Source: Guillardia theta CCMP2712
Lineage: Eukaryota; Cryptophyceae; Pyrenomonadales; Geminigeraceae
Length of the DNA stretch: 64,000 bases
NCBI RefSeq assembly: GCF_000315625.1
Contig: NW_005434660.1
Span: 709,700 to 773,699 of the forward strand
Direction: 5' to 3'
Below, piece by piece: positions 45,580-58,957 of this stretch. A program made the position numbers and the translations under genes. Every line of letters starts with the position of its first letter. Within the stretch, counting starts at the first letter, position 1. The notes beneath the pieces were generated by a model. The model was not told the origin of the DNA. It did not search any database and was given only the letters and a program-made list of their open reading frames with translations.

Positions 45580-46600
45580 GTCTCCTGGGGCCCGGCGATA
45601 CTTGCGGCAACTGTCGGGACCCGGCGGCATAAGCAATGATACGGTCACCTCACGGCCGCGCCGGCACAAGGCTGATCGAGGACTTCTGCCATCTGCCAAG
45701 AGCTCCGTCACATGCCGTTGAACTTTGCTTGAACCCTCCCGACGCCGGACAGCCGCGAGGAGTGACAAGCGGTCCGATGGCGCTTCGAGCTCTTGGTTCG
45801 CCCGAGTCGGGCCCGCAGTGCCGGGTGCAGTGCGGCGGGCCGCCAGCCAGTGCCCGGCGCTGGTCCGGGACGGTCCGAGATTTTACGGTTCCGAAGTTCA
45901 GTCACGAAGCCTTTCAGCCTCCGCCTGGCAGGCTGAGACCGTCCCCGGGCCCGGGTGTCACACGGTCCCGGCCGTATGGTCTGCCAGGCTGGGCTCGGAG
46001 GCACTGTCGTGCCATCAGAGTCTGAGCCGGACCGCCGCGGCGGGAGGCGGCTGAGAAAGTTGTGTTCGTCATTGATTGAATGATCATTCCAGGCTCCGAG
46101 GCTGACCGCGGGTGTATTCAATGGCATACTGATCCGATACTCGGACTCCCGGAGAGCCACTATCATATACTGGCCCGCGGCCGTCACTGAGTCACATCAT
46201 CATCATCCCGGCCGCCCGCCGGCCTCCGAGCCCGGAGTCGGTGGCACCGGGCCGCGCCGCGGTCCCGGATCACTGAGTGTCGGGCCCGGCTGCGCGGCCG
46301 CCGGGCCCACGCCGTCCCGGCGCCCGGCCGCACCGGGTTTCAATCATCACGGTGACGCTCGGACTCAGCCGCAGCCTACCGGCGAGGCTTGCAGTGCCGC
46401 GCCGTGCGGCGGCCCGCGGCCGCAGTGAGCGGCGGCGGCCCTGTTTTACGCAAGCCTGGCAAGTTCGCGGGCCCGGATATGCCATCGGATGCACCGGGCC
46501 AGGGCCGCCGGCCCGGGCACTGATCGGAGTCGACGCCGTCTCGGATCCGATCCCGGCCGGCCCGGCACTCACGGTTTCTCGTACTTCCGAACGTGTCGGA
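45580..46600. other. GC-rich island 4
   Basis: About 1 kb, beginning about 20 bp after the ankyrin stop codon. Shares words such as CCGAAGTTC, GGCCCGG and TGAGTC with the other islands. Open frames on both strands are compositional. It ends in AACTTTCAAAACTTTCAACTT-like sequence near 46600. Confidence 0.55.
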
Positions 46601-47739
46601 AACTTTCAAAACTTTCAACTTCAAAAAAAATTTACTCAGCGGCGTGGGAGTTGAGTAATCGGCAAGGCTCTACAATTACCCTTTCCCGGCCCGATCACGG
46701 TCCTGGCCGGGCGAGTCATGGGTCATCATCGTTGATTAAAAGCGCCATAGCCCCCCATTCACCCCTGTGTTCCTTTCGAGGTACCCCGGTTTCCACGGAA
46801 GGGGGGCCGTTAGAACCGATTTAAATTTACAAGTGATTTATTCAAATGGATCTCCTACTATCAAGGAGGCTACCTCGCCAGTGCTGCACCGCTTGATGAT
46901 TTTTTTTTATTTTAAGATTCGAATCGTTGCGTTGTCACCGCACGTGCCTTTATGACATTCTCAACCACCCCCGCATACAGGTAAGAAATTGTCCAGGGTC
47001 ACCCCCTCGTGTTTTCGAAGCGAGACTGGCAAATGAAACAAAAAGTTGGCGTGCTGTATCTTCGCGGCAGGCGTCACGGCATGCTAGACTATCCGATAAA
47101 TGGTATGGCTCTGAGGTAACTGGGGCGCCAACGTTCTTTGGATAGTGCGGAAGGTCTCGAAAAATCAATTTTTGTTGGGGCGAAAATGAAGCAAACTTGA
47201 GTGATTATTTTAGGTTACTGTGATCGGTATTAAGTCAACAGGCCAAACGCACCCCCACGCGGTTGTGACGTGAGCCCAGTTAAATCTGCGATAGAATTCT
47301 ATAAATGTTTCAATATTTGTGGGCCTTCACTACGCTTTGTTTTGTAGATTCCCATACATGAAAACACTTTTTTTATTGCAAAACTAATGTTTTTCGTCAA
47401 GATGACTGTAAAATGCTGACCCTCCAGTGCATCGTAGAGTCAGCTCTTGGGGGTAGGGTCACTTGCATTAGAAATTGGGGGTGGGTGGTGGGAGGATCAG
47501 GTAAAAGGGGGGCAGATTATTCGGTCACGTGTCGGAGTTTTTTCTTTCTTCTCGGGATGTTTCCAACAAAATCGACGAGGGTTCTCGCAGATTGCAAACA
47601 GAAAATAGTTTCAAAACTTATTTCAAATGTTCGTGTAACAACCCAATTTGTTTCTGTCAAGAGCGACGGTGTAAGGACAGTTTTTCCAAATAATTTGAAT
47701 TTTTCAAATTGATTATTCCAACTTTCTGGTCCAACATCC
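46601..47739. other. Mixed to AT-rich intergenic sequence
   Basis: No gene, RNA or repeat is recognised. Several T or A runs occur (for example near 46900 and 47370). Confidence 0.4.
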
Positions 47740-49110
47740 TAGTGAGGCGAAATCCTCTCTGCCTTACAGGATTAGGGCGGATGTAGGGGTGGGGTACCAC
47801 AACTGCTTGCCTGCACTACGGGGTACTCAGATTGTATTTTAGTACAGGGTGTGTGGTGGGGGTACCCACCAGGGATCAGTGTTTTTTTCTAGTTGTGTAG
47901 AATCAGGACGTACCCCTGTCCACAGTGTAGTCCACCCACCCTTCTCCTGAATTTCCTATAGCCTACCCCTGTACACTAGTCTTGACTACCCCTCGTTGCC
48001 CAATACGCCTGCTTCGAGCACTGCTAACCTGTTCCCACCCTAACTCCTTTATAACTCTCGTCCCTCGGACCCACCACCCCCTTGATTGAAGTTTGAGCCA
48101 ACACCACCCCCATCCCCTATACCCATGGACCAAGAAGCCCCACTATGCAACTATGGCTAGTCTATTCTCCACCCCACCCCCAGATTTCTGGAATGTCTGT
48201 TTTACTCATTTTCCCCCCTTTTCTCATTTTAGCCCCCACATCACATGCGCAGCCCATTAACCACCCTACTCTCGTTCATGATCACCCCCCTTCTAAAATC
48301 ACATTTCGTGTACCCCTACCCCTAATATTTCATCCCCACCCGTGTGTTTCCCATACATAATTGAACAATTGAGAGATTGATTTGTCCCTTTTTGGCCACC
48401 ACCGGTACCATTGGACAAGTACCCCTCAGAATGGATCATCATGACAATTTACCCCTATCACCCCTACTGTACTCTTAAAGCACCCCACCCGCCCCCTATT
48501 TGAACCACCACTGCATGCGCCATACACCTTTGTACCAAAACTTTTTTTTGGCACCGGTCCTTACGTATGAGAACAAAGGAGTGTTTGTAGGGGTGGGTGG
48601 TTCAACGTACCCCGACAACAATGGATTTTCGGATGATCTACACGATTGTGTTCACCACCCCACCCTACGTGCTTCACGTACCACCCATCTAAATTCACTA
48701 CCCCCTGGATCTCCTCCTACCCTACCCCGATGATCCTCATCAATTACCCACCCTAGCTCAAAGAAATCCTGCACCACCCTCCCCTAACATGCTGACTGAT
48801 CACCCCACCCCACTGTTCCCTGACCCAGTCTTGATTTCGTCTCATGCCCGATCACTGACACAAAACACCGGTACTTATGCCTTCATAATCACCGGTTATA
48901 ATTAGTTTCGGAGGACCCCACCCCATGTGCATCCCTACAAACCAAAATCCCGACCACCTCAAGATAACACTCTGATCAGGTGATGTGGTGTGGGTGGGGG
49001 AGGGTATACACCACCACCCCCCTAGGGTTCCACAGAGTACCCACCCATTGCAGTACAACCCCCGTCCCCCGTTTTCTTGTCCTCGCCCCCATCCTCAACA
49101 AGCCGCACGT
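47740..49110. other. C-rich tract 3, the longest
   Basis: Nearly 1.4 kb of TACCCC, CCACCCACC and CACCACCCC on the plus strand with a few AT-rich spacers. The strand bias in C is constant throughout. No coding potential. Confidence 0.55.
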
Positions 49111-49347
49111 CCTAACCCTGTTTACCTCCTCTTCCTCTCTTTGACTGACCTTCCATCCTTTCTCCTCCCTGTACCTACCGCTCCTCGCTGTTCCTCCTTG
49201 CTCCTTCCCGCTCCTCCTTGCTCGCCTCCGCATCTCGCTTCATTCTTCTTTCGAAGGACACAGAGCTAGGCTCGTGCATTCCTACTCTTCAGTTTGTGCA
49301 CTGGAGTTCAAACACTCCCGTGCAGCCGGCGCGTTTTCCTGTACTGT
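49111..49347 (+). promoter_or_regulatory. Upstream region of the zinc-finger gene
   Basis: Pyrimidine-rich (TCCTCCTTGCTCC) sequence leading to the start codon at 49348. Likely promoter and leader. Confidence 0.3.
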
Positions 49348-50821
49348 ATGTCATCAGCGCTCAACAAAAGACAACCTAAAGCGAAAGAGGGAATGTCTTA
49401 TGCGATGTCGAAGAAGTCAAAGTGCCTTGTAAATGCCTCAAAAGGTGAGGGTTGCTCTGTTCTGTAACGTTTGCTCTTGCTTATTTGTTGGCTGCAGTGT
49501 CCAAGCCGAAAGGAAGCATGGACAAGATCAAGGCATCAGCTGCTCCTCTTGCCACACAGAACAGAAGGAAAGGCTGTAACGCACCTGTGGAGTCGCCAAC
49601 CTGCGAGGACGAGGAGATGGCAGGAGGAGCTAACGTCTCTGCCAACCACAACAAGTGCGATCCCTTGTGTCTTGTGCTGATGCAGCTCCCTCACGCTGTT
49701 ACTCAGGTACTGCCACTTCTGCCAGCACGTCAAAGTCCGTGCGAGCTCCATGCTGGCCTGCGAGAACCCCGAGTGCTGCCGGAGGTTCTGCGAGCACTGC
49801 CTGCTTACCCACCTGAACGAGGACGTGGACCCCATGTCGAGTGACGCCTGGTCGATCTCCAACGGCAAGGTGAGCTCTCTTTCCTCCACCACCACCACCT
49901 CCTCCTCCTCCTCCACCACCACCACCACCACCGCCACCCTCCTGACGTGTTGCTCATCAGCCTGTCTGGAGCTGCCCCATCTGTCGCAACAAGTGCTGCT
50001 GCAGCGTCACGGACTGCACGGCGGATCATAGGCATTGCAAGGCATACAGATATCGCAGGAGGCGAGCAGAGCTGGCGTCGAAGAGGATGGCGGCAGTGGC
50101 GGACAAGAGGGTGAAGAAGACCATCACCAAGCCCAAGACGCCGACCATGGCGAGGCCAACCATCTCCCTCTTCGGACATCGCTCTTCCAGCTCGTCGAGC
50201 ATCGACACGCCACCTGCCTGGGCCTCGGGCTCGCACCTCAGTGACGCCTGGACATCCCGCAAGGAGGCGATGAAGACGCATGGAGGGGAGGAGGCAGACT
50301 CGGACGTGCTCTCACCGGTTGATTCGGTGGTGGCCAGCCCAAGGGACTCGGTGAGAAACCTCAAGGAGGCCAGGAAGGAGACGGACGCGCTGGGGATCTG
50401 GCAGCCCATCCATGACGGAGGGGAAGCGAACTTTGATGAGGGCCACCCCTTCTTCGAGGAGAAGGAGGCTGCGGACATGGAAGATGGGGATCAGTTCGGG
50501 GAGATGAATGAACAGGACATGTTCGGTAGCATGTACGGCCACATGTGCCCGATGCCTGACGACTACGAGTCTGCAATGTCGGATGTGACGTCTGACCTTT
50601 GGTCGGACCCAACGCTGAGCAGCGAGAAAGAGTTTGTGAAACTGGAGGACGGCGAGTTGGACGAGGCTCAATGGCTGAGGAAGACTTACGAGACTGTTTA
50701 TAACCCCGCTGCTCGACAGCGGGCGCTGCAGAATCTCATGTCGTGTATAGGAGGAAAGGCGAGAGAGGCGGCTGTCAACGACGGACCCAGGAAATGCACG
50801 GTCATGTACGATTTTGTGTAG
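49348..50821 (+). CDS. Cysteine-rich zinc-finger protein (zf-4CXXC-like)
   Basis: Four exons join in frame to about 429 aa: 49348-49444, 49498-49666, 49707-49869, 49961-50821. The core reads CDPLYCHFCQ, LACENPECCRRFCEHCL, VWSCPICRNKCCCSVTDC and HRHCKAYRYRRRRAE. The spacing resembles the zf-4CXXC_R1 domain of CDCA7-type and plant JmjC-linked proteins, with CxxC pairs followed by a CPxCRxxCxC motif. It is not a RING in strict spacing. A basic stretch after it (KRVKKTITKPKTPTM) could be a nuclear localisation signal; the rest is acidic and low in order. A role in chromatin or ubiquitin biology is possible but not shown. The 40-nt intron at 49667-49706 is the shortest clear intron of this gene. 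Convergent with the gene ending at 51181. Confidence 0.75.
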
Positions 50822-51180
50822 AGGGGACCAGTAGGGGGGGCAGGGGTTGTTATTATTTGTTTGTGTTGAGATCGGACGATCTCCTGTTACTGCTAAGAGA
50901 GCATGCAACAAGCTGCATGTTAAGTATGAACCAGTGATATATAACTTTAAGCTGTATAACTTATAAAAAGTGCTAACAATGAAATAGAAAACATGTACTC
51001 TTAGTCTGATCCGCACAATCGGGGAAAGCTACGCATCTCTGGACGACTAAAAAGCTTATCGTGACAAAAACGATCTCGCACTTTGCTCCGAGACTGTGTG
51101 TCAGGTTATGAGTTGTGAGCTAATCAAAGTGCGTGTGAACAGTTCCTTTCATTTCACCAAGTGAGTCTAGCTGAAATTAT
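50822..51180. other. Convergent 3' region
   Basis: AT-richer DNA between two opposing stop codons. It should contain both 3' untranslated regions and poly(A) sites; I cannot place these exactly. Confidence 0.4.
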
Positions 51181-53768
51181 CTACACGGTGGAGAGATCCT
51201 TCTCTTTGGCCTGCAAAAATCAAGTCAGCGTGCAAAAATCAAGTCAGCGTTTTGTCCTCCTCCTCTCCCTCCCCTCTCCCCCTTTTTTCTCCTCCTCCTC
51301 CTCCTCAGAGCGATCTCTAAAGAGTGTCACCGCGCAGAGGTTGTCGATTTCTTTGGATGAGCTGTCCGTAAGCTTCTGGATGTCGTCCTGCATCGAAATC
51401 AGAGCAGGGAGCAGCAGGCAGGAGACAGAGAGCAGAGGAGGGAGGAGTAAAGAACGAGAAGAAGAGCATGCAAAGTCGAGAGCGTAGGGGGAGGAGCAGT
51501 AAGATTTGCAAGAGTTGGACAGTGTGAGGAGGGAGAGCAGGATCGTGAGTTGGCGATCATGCAGGACCTGAGTAGACTTGGACTGGTCTTCTGAGACAAC
51601 GCTGTCCTTCTCCAGCTTCTTCACCGCATCAACCCCTGTCCTCCTGATGTTCCTCAAGGCGACCTGACGAGCACAGAAGATGTGAGGAGAGCAGGGAGGA
51701 GAGGAAAGCTTTGGGAGGACGAGGAGACAAAGGGAAGGGAGCGTGGGGACTGAAGAAATGAGGTAGGCAAGGAGAGGGGGGAAAGAGACCCTGAACAAGT
51801 AGAAGAAGAAAGGGGAGGTAGCAAGGAGGAGACAGAGAAGACGAGGAAGGGGAGGAGAGTGAAGAAGGAGGAATGCAGGATTGCTCCGACCTTTCCTTCC
51901 TCTGCGACATTCTTAGCCTGTTTGACGTAGTTCTGCCTTGTCTCAGCAGTGAGCGGGGGGATGGAGATGCGGATGATGGCGCCGTCGTTGTTGGGGTTGA
52001 GACCAAGGTCAGACGCCATGATCGCCTTCTCGATATTCTCTGGATGAGTCGTGAGTGACAACGGTATCAGGTAGGATGAAGATTAAACAGCGGATCACGG
52101 GCCACGAGGGAGGGGGGGATAGGGGATGAGGGAGGGAGGGGAGGGAGGGGAGGGAGGGGAGGGGAGGGGAGGGTGGAAGAATCTAGATTACTGAGAGCGC
52201 TCTTCTCGAACGGATCGATGGAGATCATGGAGGCACTTTGGATCTGAATGGAAGCAATCTGCTAGATGGATCAATTCTTGTTTCCCCTCCTCTACTCCTG
52301 CACCTTCTTTGCCCATCCTCACGCATCCTTCCCCCTCCTCTCCTCCTCCTCCTTCCCCCTACTTTCTCTGCTCCTGACTGTCCTCACTCTACCTGTGGCA
52401 AGGGAGTAGGAACGTCGTAGTAATCGACAAGAACTTTGTCGAAAATGTTGGGAGACGGTCGGCCAGTGCGGATGGTGGCAAGTGCCTCGCGAGTGTTTTC
52501 AACCGTTTTCTTCATCTTCTCCTTCACCCCATTGATGATCTGAAACGCAAGTCAGACCTGCTCGTGCTCCCGCTCCCGCTCCCGCTCCTCGTTCTCGTCC
52601 TTGTTCTCGCCCTCCTGCTCCTCCTCCTCCTGCCCCCCCTGCTCTTTTGCTTTTCTCTTTTGCTTACCGTCTTGACATCTCCACCCTTGACGTCAGTGTC
52701 AACCTGAGCAGAGACAGCCAAATCAGTGGTGGCAAAAATATAAAAATGTGAGGGGGAGGCCAGAAAGGACTAGGCAAAGAAAGCAAGAGGAAAAGAAAGG
52801 AGGAAGAAGAGCAACAACAAGACGTAGAGGAGGGGACAGAGCATTCGAATCAGCTACAGTAGAGAGCAAAAACCTTCTCCATCTTGACTTCAGCCACAGC
52901 GTCGCCTCCTCCCTTCCCACCCTTCCCCTTGGTCTCTTTCTTCCCCTTGGCCATCATCACCAGGCTCGATGCTCTTCTGGGCTCGGCAAACTTGGGAGCA
53001 AAGCTAGACAGCGGAGCATGAGGCAGGAAAGAAGATGAGGGGGACTGAAAGAGGGAGGCTAGAGACGAAGGGAAGGTGATGAAGAAGGGGGTGGGGGTGC
53101 GGGGATGGATGGGGGGAGGGGGGTACCACGCATTTGGTCTCAGCGGCATGCCCGTTAGAGAGGATTTGGCACCAAAAGAAGATCGTAGAGCAGGAGAAAC
53201 CTGAGAATCATGTCAGACAGCATGATACAATGTCAATGATACAAGAATGTACGTGATAAATCAATTAGTGGTTGAAGATTATGAGCATCAGAGGTCAACC
53301 AACATGAACAAGGAAGGGAGGATCATCATACTTCTTTGACTGTCTCGTCATGTGGTACAACATCGTGAGACGAAATGGTGTGGTAAGTGTCAAGCACATG
53401 GCAAAACTCCACTAGCGACCTCTCTCTCACGATCGGCACTCTTCAACCTCTCCTCTCTTCCATGAGATCACCCCCTCCGCCTTGCACCCGAACTTCACTC
53501 GTTCTTAACATGACGATAAGAAATCCTTCTCCTTCTTGCGTGATGGCGACCTCCGACCTAACTTGCTACATCCTCCCAGTGCCCCTGGCTCCTGGCATAT
53601 CCCCTTTCCTCAACATGATACATCACGGTAAGTATCTCCGCGATCTCACTCTCCCGACTCCTCCTCTCAGCTGGTGTGATCAAATTATCGTTTCCTCCTC
53701 CTCCATTCTCTCACCTCCATGCATGGCGCATATGCGAGCGATAGCGTGACCAGAGCTCCTGCCACCAT
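51181..53768 (-). CDS. frr: Ribosome recycling factor, organelle-targeted (probably plastid)
   Basis: Releases ribosomes from mRNA after termination, with EF-G. Exons: 53768-53715 (tentative), 53200-53127, 53003-52874, 52703-52668, 52539-52393, 52243-52192, 52039-51891, 51663-51568, 51387-51331, 51210-51181; about 274 aa. The mature part is unmistakable: [82 protein letters not shown] and the final AKEKDLSTV. The leader combines a hydrophobic start ([15 protein letters not shown]) with a Ser/Ala/Arg-rich region ([27 protein letters not shown]), fitting ER signal plus transit peptide. Exon 1 is 514 nt upstream and rests on frame and leader character only. Introns are pyrimidine-rich in sense, one with a CCCTCCC minisatellite (52090-52180). 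Confidence 0.88.
51212..51249 (-). repeat. 19-bp tandem duplication at a splice acceptor
   Basis: Two perfect 19-bp copies lie end to end just upstream of the last exon of the recycling-factor gene. In sense each ends in GATTTTTGCA, so the pyrimidine tract is doubled; only the exon-proximal copy is followed by AG. Confidence 0.85.
52090..52180. repeat. GGGAGGG minisatellite, intronic
   Basis: GGGAGGGAGGGG units on the plus strand, inside the intron between the recycling-factor exons at 52039 and 52192. Confidence 0.8.
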
Positions 53769-54115
53769 GGCGGCCGCTTTGATGGATTATCGTCGAACTC
53801 CAAGAAAGGGGTTGTCGATAGATCAGGGAAAGAGGGGTAGGGTCCCTCTCTTGGTTCTTCAGGTGGTAGGGGGTACATTGTCTATGGGTAGGGTGGTAAA
53901 ACAACAAGGAATTTGATGGTAATACGAGGGTACCACGTTATAAACTATTGAGTGGATTGCCGGGTGGGTCCTACAAACTTTGGGTGGTCGGAGAGGACAG
54001 GGGGTAGGGGTTATGAGACGGAAGATGTGTGGTGTAAAACAACGAAAAATGAAAGAAAAACAAAAAAAAGTTAGCTGGAGGACTGGGAGTCAGTTGCACC
54101 ACTACTATTTCATTC
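53769..54115. promoter_or_regulatory. Divergent intergenic region (recycling factor / isomerase)
   Basis: About 350 bp between divergent starts. It includes a G-rich stretch at 53830-54010 (GGTAGGGT, GGGTAGGG), the reverse of the C-rich tracts elsewhere, and a run of A near 54060. Confidence 0.4.
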
Positions 54116-55661
54116 ATGGCGTTGGCGAGGATGCGCCTCTTCGGCGCCATGCGCAGAATGTCGACCACAGCTGAGGTGAGAGGGTGAGGACGAGGGGGAC
54201 GAGGAGGACGAGAACGAGGAGGACGAGGAGGACGAGGAGGACGAGGACGAGAAGGAGAAGGAGGAGGACGAGTAGGACGAGGAGGACGAGGAGGACGAGG
54301 ACGAGGATGAAGACGAGGAGGTCGCCGGAGGACGAGGACAAAGAACATGACGAGCACTAGGGGAGAAGAATGAACACAGAAGGAGAGGTGTAGAAAGATA
54401 AAAAAGATCGATGAAATCAGAACAATGCATGCAGCACGGGTTGTGAAGTGTTCAGAGCAGCATGGAATACAGCGGAAGACATGGTAGAGGAATGGGAGAA
54501 GGCGCAAAGGAGATAAAGAGAGGAATGGAGAGGATGATCAGGGAGCGGCATGGAGGCACACAGAACAACATCAAGAGGAGAATCTCAATAGGAAGTAGAA
54601 GGGAGGCATGCCGATAAGATTTTGTCTTTCAGAAGCTGGTTACAGTGGAGATGAAGTCATCCAAAGTTGCGATCGTCAGAATGAACAGGCCGCCTGTCAA
54701 TGCACTCAGCAAGGACCTCATGCATGGACTCAGGCGAACTATTTGTGATCTTGAGGATAATGACGTCAAGGGAATCGTCCTCACCTCGTCATCCAAAGTG
54801 TTCTGCGCTGGACTCGACCTTGCGGAGCTCCTGAACCCAACACAAGAGTTCGTCTCGTCCTTCTGGAAGGAGCTCCAGGGCCTCTGGATCACGCTGTACA
54901 GCTCGAGACTGGTGACGGTTGCCGCTGTCAACGGAGCAGCGCCCGCCGCTGGCTGCATGCTGGCCTTGTCTTGCGACTACCGGATGATGTCGAGCAAGAA
55001 CGTGATTGGAATGAACGAGACCAAGTTCGGGCTGTTCCCTCCTCCCTGGTTCGTTGAGCTGATGGCCGACACCGTGGGCCGGCGAAAGGCCGAGATGCTC
55101 CTGCTGCAGGGCACTCTCCTCTCGGTGAGCCCTGCCCCTCTCCCCTCTCCCCCCTGCTGACCTTCAGCTGGGTGTGCTGAGCAGACCGAGGACGCGCTGG
55201 CATGCGGCATGATCGACCAGATTGTGGAGAGTGAGAGGCTAGTGGACGCTGCCTGCGAGTATGCGGAGAAGGTCGTCAAGTCGACTGACCGAAAGGTGAG
55301 TCAGCACCTCCTCCTCCCTCGCGTCCCATCCTGTGGTGCTCAATCGCAACGTGGCTGGCAGGCTTACCAGACGACGAAGGAGTCGTTAAGGGCGCGTGCT
55401 ACGAACGACCTGCTCAAAGTTCGTCTCCCTCCAGATGCCTGTGGCCTGCCTGACGACCTCTCCTCCTGCTAGATCCAAGAAGAGGAGCAGCGGATTTTCT
55501 CGCAATTGTTCACGAGTCCCAACATCCAGGACAAGATAGCCAAGTGCTCCTCTTTCTCCTTGTTGGCAACTCCCCACCTGATTGTGCCGGCAGGTATGTT
55601 GAGTCCCTCAAGTCAAAGTGATCGGGTTCATCCCGGTCCCATTCAACCGTCGACCGAATAG
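54116..55661 (+). CDS. ECI1: Enoyl-CoA delta-isomerase 1-like, mitochondrial
   Basis: Moves cis or trans 3-enoyl-CoA double bonds to trans-2, feeding unsaturated fatty acids into beta-oxidation. Exons 54116-54175, 54633-55124, 55185-55295, 55362-55418 and from 55473. Exon 1 encodes MALARMRLFGAMRRMSTTAE, a textbook mitochondrial presequence. The crotonase fold shows NRPPVNALS, oxyanion-hole FCAGLDLAEL and AAPAAGC, and the catalytic-Glu loop IGMNETKFGLF (ECI1 uses this single Glu, unlike hydratases). Then DALACGMIDQIV and a C-terminal helix region. The end is odd: from 55473 the frame runs through LLATPHLIVPA and into the edge of a GC-rich island before a stop at 55659. A donor (GGTATG) at 55592 may instead splice on to an exon I could not find. 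Confidence 0.82.
54180..54320 (+). repeat. GAGGAC minisatellite in intron 1
   Basis: Purine-rich GACGAGGAG units start just after the donor at 54176. The minus strand reads as a Ser or Leu/Val-rich open frame that I reject as coding. Confidence 0.8.
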
Positions 55662-56180
55662 CAGCAAACCGTTGAAACCGTCGGACTGACCTCAGCGTCT
55701 CGGCCCCGGACTCGGACTCGGGCGGCTGGCTCTGCTCAGCTGGCTGACCTCCGGGAGTCCGCCGCGCCGCGGCGGCGGCGGCTCCGGGCGGGGGCCGCCG
55801 GTAGTGTGACTCCGGAAACGGCGCGCCGCGACGCCGGGGCCGGGACCGTGACGGCGGCGCTTGATGGCCGGGCAGTGAGTCCCGGCGGGCCGTCGCCCGG
55901 CCGGGAACTTGAACTTGGGTCCGACCTCAGCAGCCCGGCCGCACCGTGCCCTGATTGCCCGGCCGCCGATCATCATGGCAGCCCGGCCGGCCCCGGCTGT
56001 GATGACCAGTGGTTTGGAAACTGAAAGCCTCGCTGAGTAGCGGCTCCGAATCAGTAACTAATAAAGTGCGCTGACTCTGCTTTGAGCCGTGGCCCGTCCG
56101 AGCCTGCCAGGATCCGGGCCGAGAGTCGGACTCAGTTGGCCCGGGCCCGCCGGTTTAGATCGCCGGCCCGGGGTCACAAG
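55640..56180. other. GC-rich island 5
   Basis: About 540 bp of the common GC-rich vocabulary, starting within or right after the isomerase's last open frame. No gene. Confidence 0.55.
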
Positions 56181-56772
56181 TTTAGGTAACGAGATTGCTT
56201 CCTCTGATCTTGGCTCTATTGCCTGACAGCGAACGTTGAGTAAAGGTGTAGCGGAAATGGCGGGAGAGCGGAGGAGGAAGAGGAGGAGGAGAGGCAGCGG
56301 AGGCGCAATGGACCGCGCGCTGTTCCCTTCTCATCCCATCCAGTGTGCTGTTTGATCCAGAAGCTGCTCGCTTGCTGCTGCGACCTTGTCTTCTTCCTGT
56401 TTTCTCTGGCTTCGTGAGATCTTCGTTTCCGTTCTGCAGGTGGTGTTGTATGCCTGCTTCCCCCTTTGCTCCGACACGAGTTGTCACGATCATTGACATC
56501 TGATGCTGAGACAAGTTGGTAGAGGAAGAAGCCCTCAGATGTTCGGTAGGGGAACTGAGGAAGAGCGAGTTACTCTGGGGGTTAAGTAGTGGAGCACAGG
56601 TTTTTTGTAAAAGTAGCGTCAGGTTGTTGCGTATTGCACATGCGTGTATGAGTGAACACTTCTGCTAATTTCATGGAGGTTATGTGCAAAAGGTGGCTCG
56701 GGGAGATGCTGCTTCCTGCTGCTTGCTGCGGAGGAGGAGAGACTGAACGACGTGTTTAGGTCCTGAACAAGA
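56181..56772 (+). promoter_or_regulatory. Upstream region of the ceramide-synthase-like gene
   Basis: Normal composition returns after the GC-rich island. No coding exon recognised; presumed promoter and leader of the gene starting at 56773. Confidence 0.35.
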
Positions 56773-58381
<1,609 letters not shown>

Positions 58382-58545
58382 GTTGCTGACTCCCCTCGCC
58401 GTCGTCATTAGACAGCAAATCCCAGGTTTGTCTTGTAGTTTTTTAGCAATAACAGGTAGACGCGTCATGTCGAAATAGAATACACAAGTCCTGCAGGCTC
58501 TACACAAAGAGTTCCTGAGTACCATCCTCGCTTGTCTGCCTACTG

Positions 58546-58957
58546 TCAGCCAGTAACTTTGAGGGTACGAACCATCATCACCTGCAAATGAGAAACGATC
58601 CTGTCTTCGCTCCGTGTGTCCTGACGGTAGTTGTTCACCCTGCTGAACGCTCCAGAAAAGGCTGCAAACAAGCGCTCAGGAATGGCCCGGGGGTCTTGTA
58701 GACCACAAGACCTGTCCTGAAGTCGGGCATGCGCTGCCGGGTCTCGTACGACGAGATCTGATCGCGCAGCTTGCACCAGCAGTAGGTGACAACACAGACG
58801 GCAAACACGGCGAGGAACACGGTGGTTGAGACAACAACAGGCATCATGATGCCCCAGTTGACTCCTACACCCCAAGTGAGACTCATCCTTCTACCGTCAA
58901 CCAAACTAGACGTCACTTACCATCGCTGTTGGTCGTCGGCGATGGCGTACTGGACAT
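58546..58957 (-). CDS. Small single-pass membrane protein
   Basis: Exon 58957-58919 starts MSSTPSPTTNSD and splices at GTAAGT to an exon beginning near 58864 with VNWGIMMPVVVSTTVFLAVFAVCVVTYCW, one strong membrane span, followed by a basic juxtamembrane stretch (CKLRDQISSYETRQRMPDF). After that the frame is uncertain: one frame ends soon (LERSAG), while a shift by one reads PRAIPERLFAAFSGAF and continues to a stop at 58546. A 17-nt GT...AG sequence at the shift point would join them. About 110-130 aa. Not recognised as a family. Convergent with the ceramide-synthase-like gene. Confidence 0.5.

Noticed and set aside
47740-49110. Possible telomere-like or CRISPR-like array
   Set aside because: The TACCCC words have no fixed period or spacer structure, and the window is eukaryotic nuclear DNA.
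49536-49937. Minus-strand frame with Val/Glu run
   Set aside because: Antisense to zinc-finger exons and a CCACCACC intron repeat.
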